This document shows positions 61,095 through 64,000 of a stretch of 64,000 bases of DNA, piece by piece. A program made the translations under genes and the position numbers. The notes beneath the pieces are model-generated. The model did no database searches and had not been told where the DNA came from. It was given only the letters and a program-made list of their open reading frames with translations. Numbering within the stretch: the first letter of the stretch is position 1; each line of letters begins with the position of its first letter. Source of the stretch: Verpa conica (Eukaryota > Ascomycota > Pezizomycetes > Pezizales > Morchellaceae); assembly GCA_033030425.1 (NCBI GenBank), contig JAUFSD010000002.1:2232001-2296000 (forward strand). Reading direction: 5' to 3'.

Positions 61095-64000
61095 GATGGG
61101 TGGCTAGGGATGTCTGCCGGCCACGAAAAGTGGTCTTTGGTAATACGGCTAGGTTGAGAGAAAGAAAGAAGGTTCTGATGATCAGAGCAGAGCACAGTCA
61201 AGTGGCTGCTTCCCGTCGGTTCCGAGTAGTGTGTTTTAAAGGATAGAGCGTGGCAACGGTAGACTGCCTTCCGAGGTCGTAAATTGAAGGGCAATGCTTG
61301 AGATAGAGGGACTGTCAGACAAAGTAGATAGCCCCCCGTGTCGCAACTCGTTCTAGAATATATCTGATACGAGACAAGTCGTGACGACAGGACTAAGCTG
61401 GCCTCACTTTAAACCCTGATCAGTATATATATCGACCTTATTGGTGAAATAAGTAGATGGCTCGGGAATACCTACCGGAGCTCTCTCCGATATTATTATC
61501 AGGGCCCTGAAGCTTCCTGGTGATGGAAAGGAAAGGAGGGTGAGGATAAGAGGGTTGGAGTTTATCTACTTGTCGCTTTCCGAGGCCGGCAGGCCGTGGT
61601 GCCTTTTTTTTATTTTATATAAAAACGTTCTGCGGGGTGACGGACCTGGACGAAAGGGGACAACAAGGGGAAACGGGGGGAAAAAAAAGAAAAGCTGAAT
61701 CGATGACAGGGAGATGAGGAGCGAAGATTGGCCGGAGAGGGGGTAGGTCCTTGCAAGTACAGGGAGTTTGGCAACGATGTAGAGTAGAGTACTGCACACA
61801 CTCACACGACAGGCTAGTAGAGTAGAGTGAGGACACGGGCACGCATGCATCCATAAGACGTACATGTGGTGAGGCTGCAGTGCGTGCCTACTAACTTACT
61901 TGGCCAAGAGGCTCGTTACATATGGTGTGTGGGGAACTCTAGACAGCGGGAATGGCAGGCCAGGGATATCAATAATGGAAAACTCGGGTGCACGCTGTAT
62001 GCTGTCGGTGGAAGTGATCTGGGGGATTCCCCAGAGCCCACTTTGAGACTAGGAGGAGGCAAAGAAAGTGTCGTATGTGATGTATCGAGTTTGGGTGGTG
62101 ATGACATGGGCACCCCTGCATGTCGTCGTGCAACTGGCAGGAGTGATAGCAGTGGAAAACTGTGGGTACTGGTAGTGTGGGCTCCGGGGATTACAAGCAC
62201 AAGGGTCGCTGGGTACTCTTGGGGGAGGGGGAGAGACATGCCTTTTTCTGGTCTGCTAGGAGAGAGGAGCTATTGTCAATGGAGATATCTGCCCACTCTC
62301 TACATTTGGCCTATCGTTTGCTTGGGGCAGATGGGCTTTGTTAGCCAGATGCGCGCTCGGTCAGTGTAGCTATTGTGATTCTCATGGAGGTGTAAAAGTA
62401 TTCAAGGATTTGGGCGTATGCTGAACAGCGAACACAAAACGTGGCTTAGTGGGAATATATTGCGATTGATGGGTATGGTAGACCTTACACTGTGAACTTG
62501 ATCAGGGTTGTACAATTTAAACATGGGTATGCCATTTAGTCTTTGAGCACCAAACGGTTAGATTGGTGGTGTTGGGTCTCCGGACCTTGCTGGTTCTTAT
62601 GACAGTCCCTCTAGCATAATCAAGTCGCTGAGGATTTTGGTTCCGATATTTGTATATAGTAAGGGCCTTTGGATAGCTGAATGAGGCATATGCGAGGGAA
62701 GGTGATCAGTCAGGCAACAAAGCACCTGTATGCTTAAATTCTACACATACCTTAGCTATGGTAACAATAGCACACGTATGCTGCCGAGATACGGCGGAGA
62801 CGAATTTCTGGACTTGCTCCAGGATATTTTTGTTCCCAGATGCATCCATACGCTACCCAGAGGGGGATGTATTAATCCCAAATGGGGAACTTACGGGTAA
62901 GAAGGCTGAGTCTCGATCGCGAATCGAGTTACAGGTGTATGCAGTATGAGGTCAATAGAGCAAAAAAAACCCCGAATTTCTCTATCTCGTTTAACTTCGT
63001 TACTTCAGCCGGAATATTCTGCATATTATTGAAGCGCCAGTATTACACAACTTCCTGCAAGGTGCCTTTTTTGTGACGGTGTCTTCTTTGTCTGGTCCTA
63101 CATTCTTACGGTACCATCAGCTCATTTGTTTCTCGGTGACCGTTCGCCGTCCACCGGGTCAGGCATAATCTTCTGAAGAAATAAACATCTGGGGCTTTCT
63201 TCATATTGGTAACATTGTTGGTAGTTATTCTTTATCATGAAGGCACAGAAAATCCCTCACAGCTAGCCTAAATACGAGCCAGTGGTACCCAGAGACTGGG
63301 GAAACGGGTTTGAGGGTACAAGGGAGACAAGATTTTCCCAAGCGCCCCACGTTAAAGTCCGTCACACTGGTTCCTCGAATCGAATATCAAAGGCAGTATA
63401 TAATACTGTAAGGCAGATCGCTTCAATAATTGGTCGAGGAACCGAGCCAAAGAGCTATTCAACTCACCTCAAACAAGCTTTAAACGAGCTGTATGGGCTA
63501 CAAGTAGCTCAAGATTCCAAAGCTTGGCTCTGATTTTCACCTTATCAGGAGTTGATGGGGCCATGGGAATCTGACAGGGTGATAAGTAATGCAAGTTTTA
63601 TAGCCGTAGAACATTTAAGCTCGACCGAGGCTTATGACTGCTGAATTGAAACTTATTGGTTTATCTGATCATGGTTGAGATATACAAGCATTATACCCTG
63701 ATATTTGGGGCCAAGAATATTTCCCTCGATTGTATAGTCAACAAGGCAACCTTAAAGGTTTTAAATCCGACTGTCATCCTCTGTTCCAAGCATTGTGTTT
63801 TAGATGGAAATCTAAATTCTTATGCCATATTATAACGGGTGAACCCGCTCCTGCATCTAATCCTTCGATCTTCTGAATTAAGAGATGGGTGTTGGGACAC
63901 ACTTAGATAAGGTAAAACGTTCTTCCACAGGGGGAATCAACAGTTTACTGGATATCATTAACCTTGTGATGGCTCTTCGGGCGTCGTAATGTTGTTTCTT
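61095..64000. other. 2.9-kb trailing segment without supportable genes
   Basis: The first 400 bases are the promoter and leader of the Zn2Cys6 gene. The open frame at 61866..62369 is 167 codons, but it lacks family resemblance and overlaps an equally long frame on the other strand, so it is not called. 62.4-64 kb holds no convincing gene; the beginning of a gene beyond the right edge cannot be excluded. Confidence 0.5.

Noticed and set aside
61866..62369. 167-codon + strand open frame
   Set aside because: A 107-codon frame overlaps on the other strand, composition is not gene-like and no domain is recognisable.

Overview
The window looks like nuclear DNA of a filamentous ascomycete (Pezizomycotina). 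The genes have several short GT..AG introns of about 48-119 nt, some with TACTAA-type branch points. Fungal-only families are present: GH76 mannanase, fungal rhodopsin-domain membrane protein, Zn2Cys6/fungal_trans factor, CVNH lectin and a patatin-NACHT-ankyrin NLR. The species cannot be fixed from the sequence alone. Exon boundaries were built by hand from splice signals, phase and recognised family sequence. All multi-exon models given below are in frame from start to stop, except the esterase, which is a pseudogene.

Layout. 1-1.9 kb: gene-free, purine-rich, low complexity. 1.9-11.7 kb: a dense housekeeping block with GH76 (-), the tRNA adenosine deaminase subunit TAD2 (-), a divergent TFIIIC subunit TFC6 (+) and the ribosome-biogenesis HEAT protein RRP12 (+). 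11.7-20.6 kb: an accessory segment with a small CVNH lectin and a 1,282-residue patatin-NACHT-ankyrin NLR whose ankyrin array is a tandem run of near-identical 99-bp units. 20.6-25.8 kb: housekeeping again, with UTP4 (+) converging on the mitochondrial calcium uniporter MCU (-) and a small inverted-repeat element between their 3' ends. 27-28.5 kb: a seven-exon rhodopsin-domain membrane protein (-). 31.2-32.9 kb: a decayed type-B carboxylesterase. 33-48 kb: AT-rich and sparse, with three unassigned small genes (a disordered protein with an RVxF motif, a lone IBR-like zinc-finger protein, a His/STGR-repeat protein) and inverted-repeat elements. 48.3-51.3 kb: an F-box/ankyrin protein and a secreted amidohydrolase (both -). 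51.3-58.5 kb: a gene desert with decayed repeats. 58.5-61.1 kb: a five-exon Zn2Cys6 transcription factor (-). 61.1-64 kb: nothing supportable.

How the genes relate. TAD2 and TFC6 share a short divergent promoter, and both act on tRNA (wobble editing and Pol III transcription). RRP12 and UTP4 both serve pre-40S ribosome assembly and lie on the same strand, separated by the roughly 9-kb CVNH/NLR segment. I infer that this segment is a defence or self/non-self island placed inside a housekeeping neighbourhood. The most interesting signals are the NLR with its homogenised ankyrin array and at least four families of small, apparently non-autonomous inverted-repeat elements in the intergenic DNA. 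None of these repeats has a recognisable transposase in the window.
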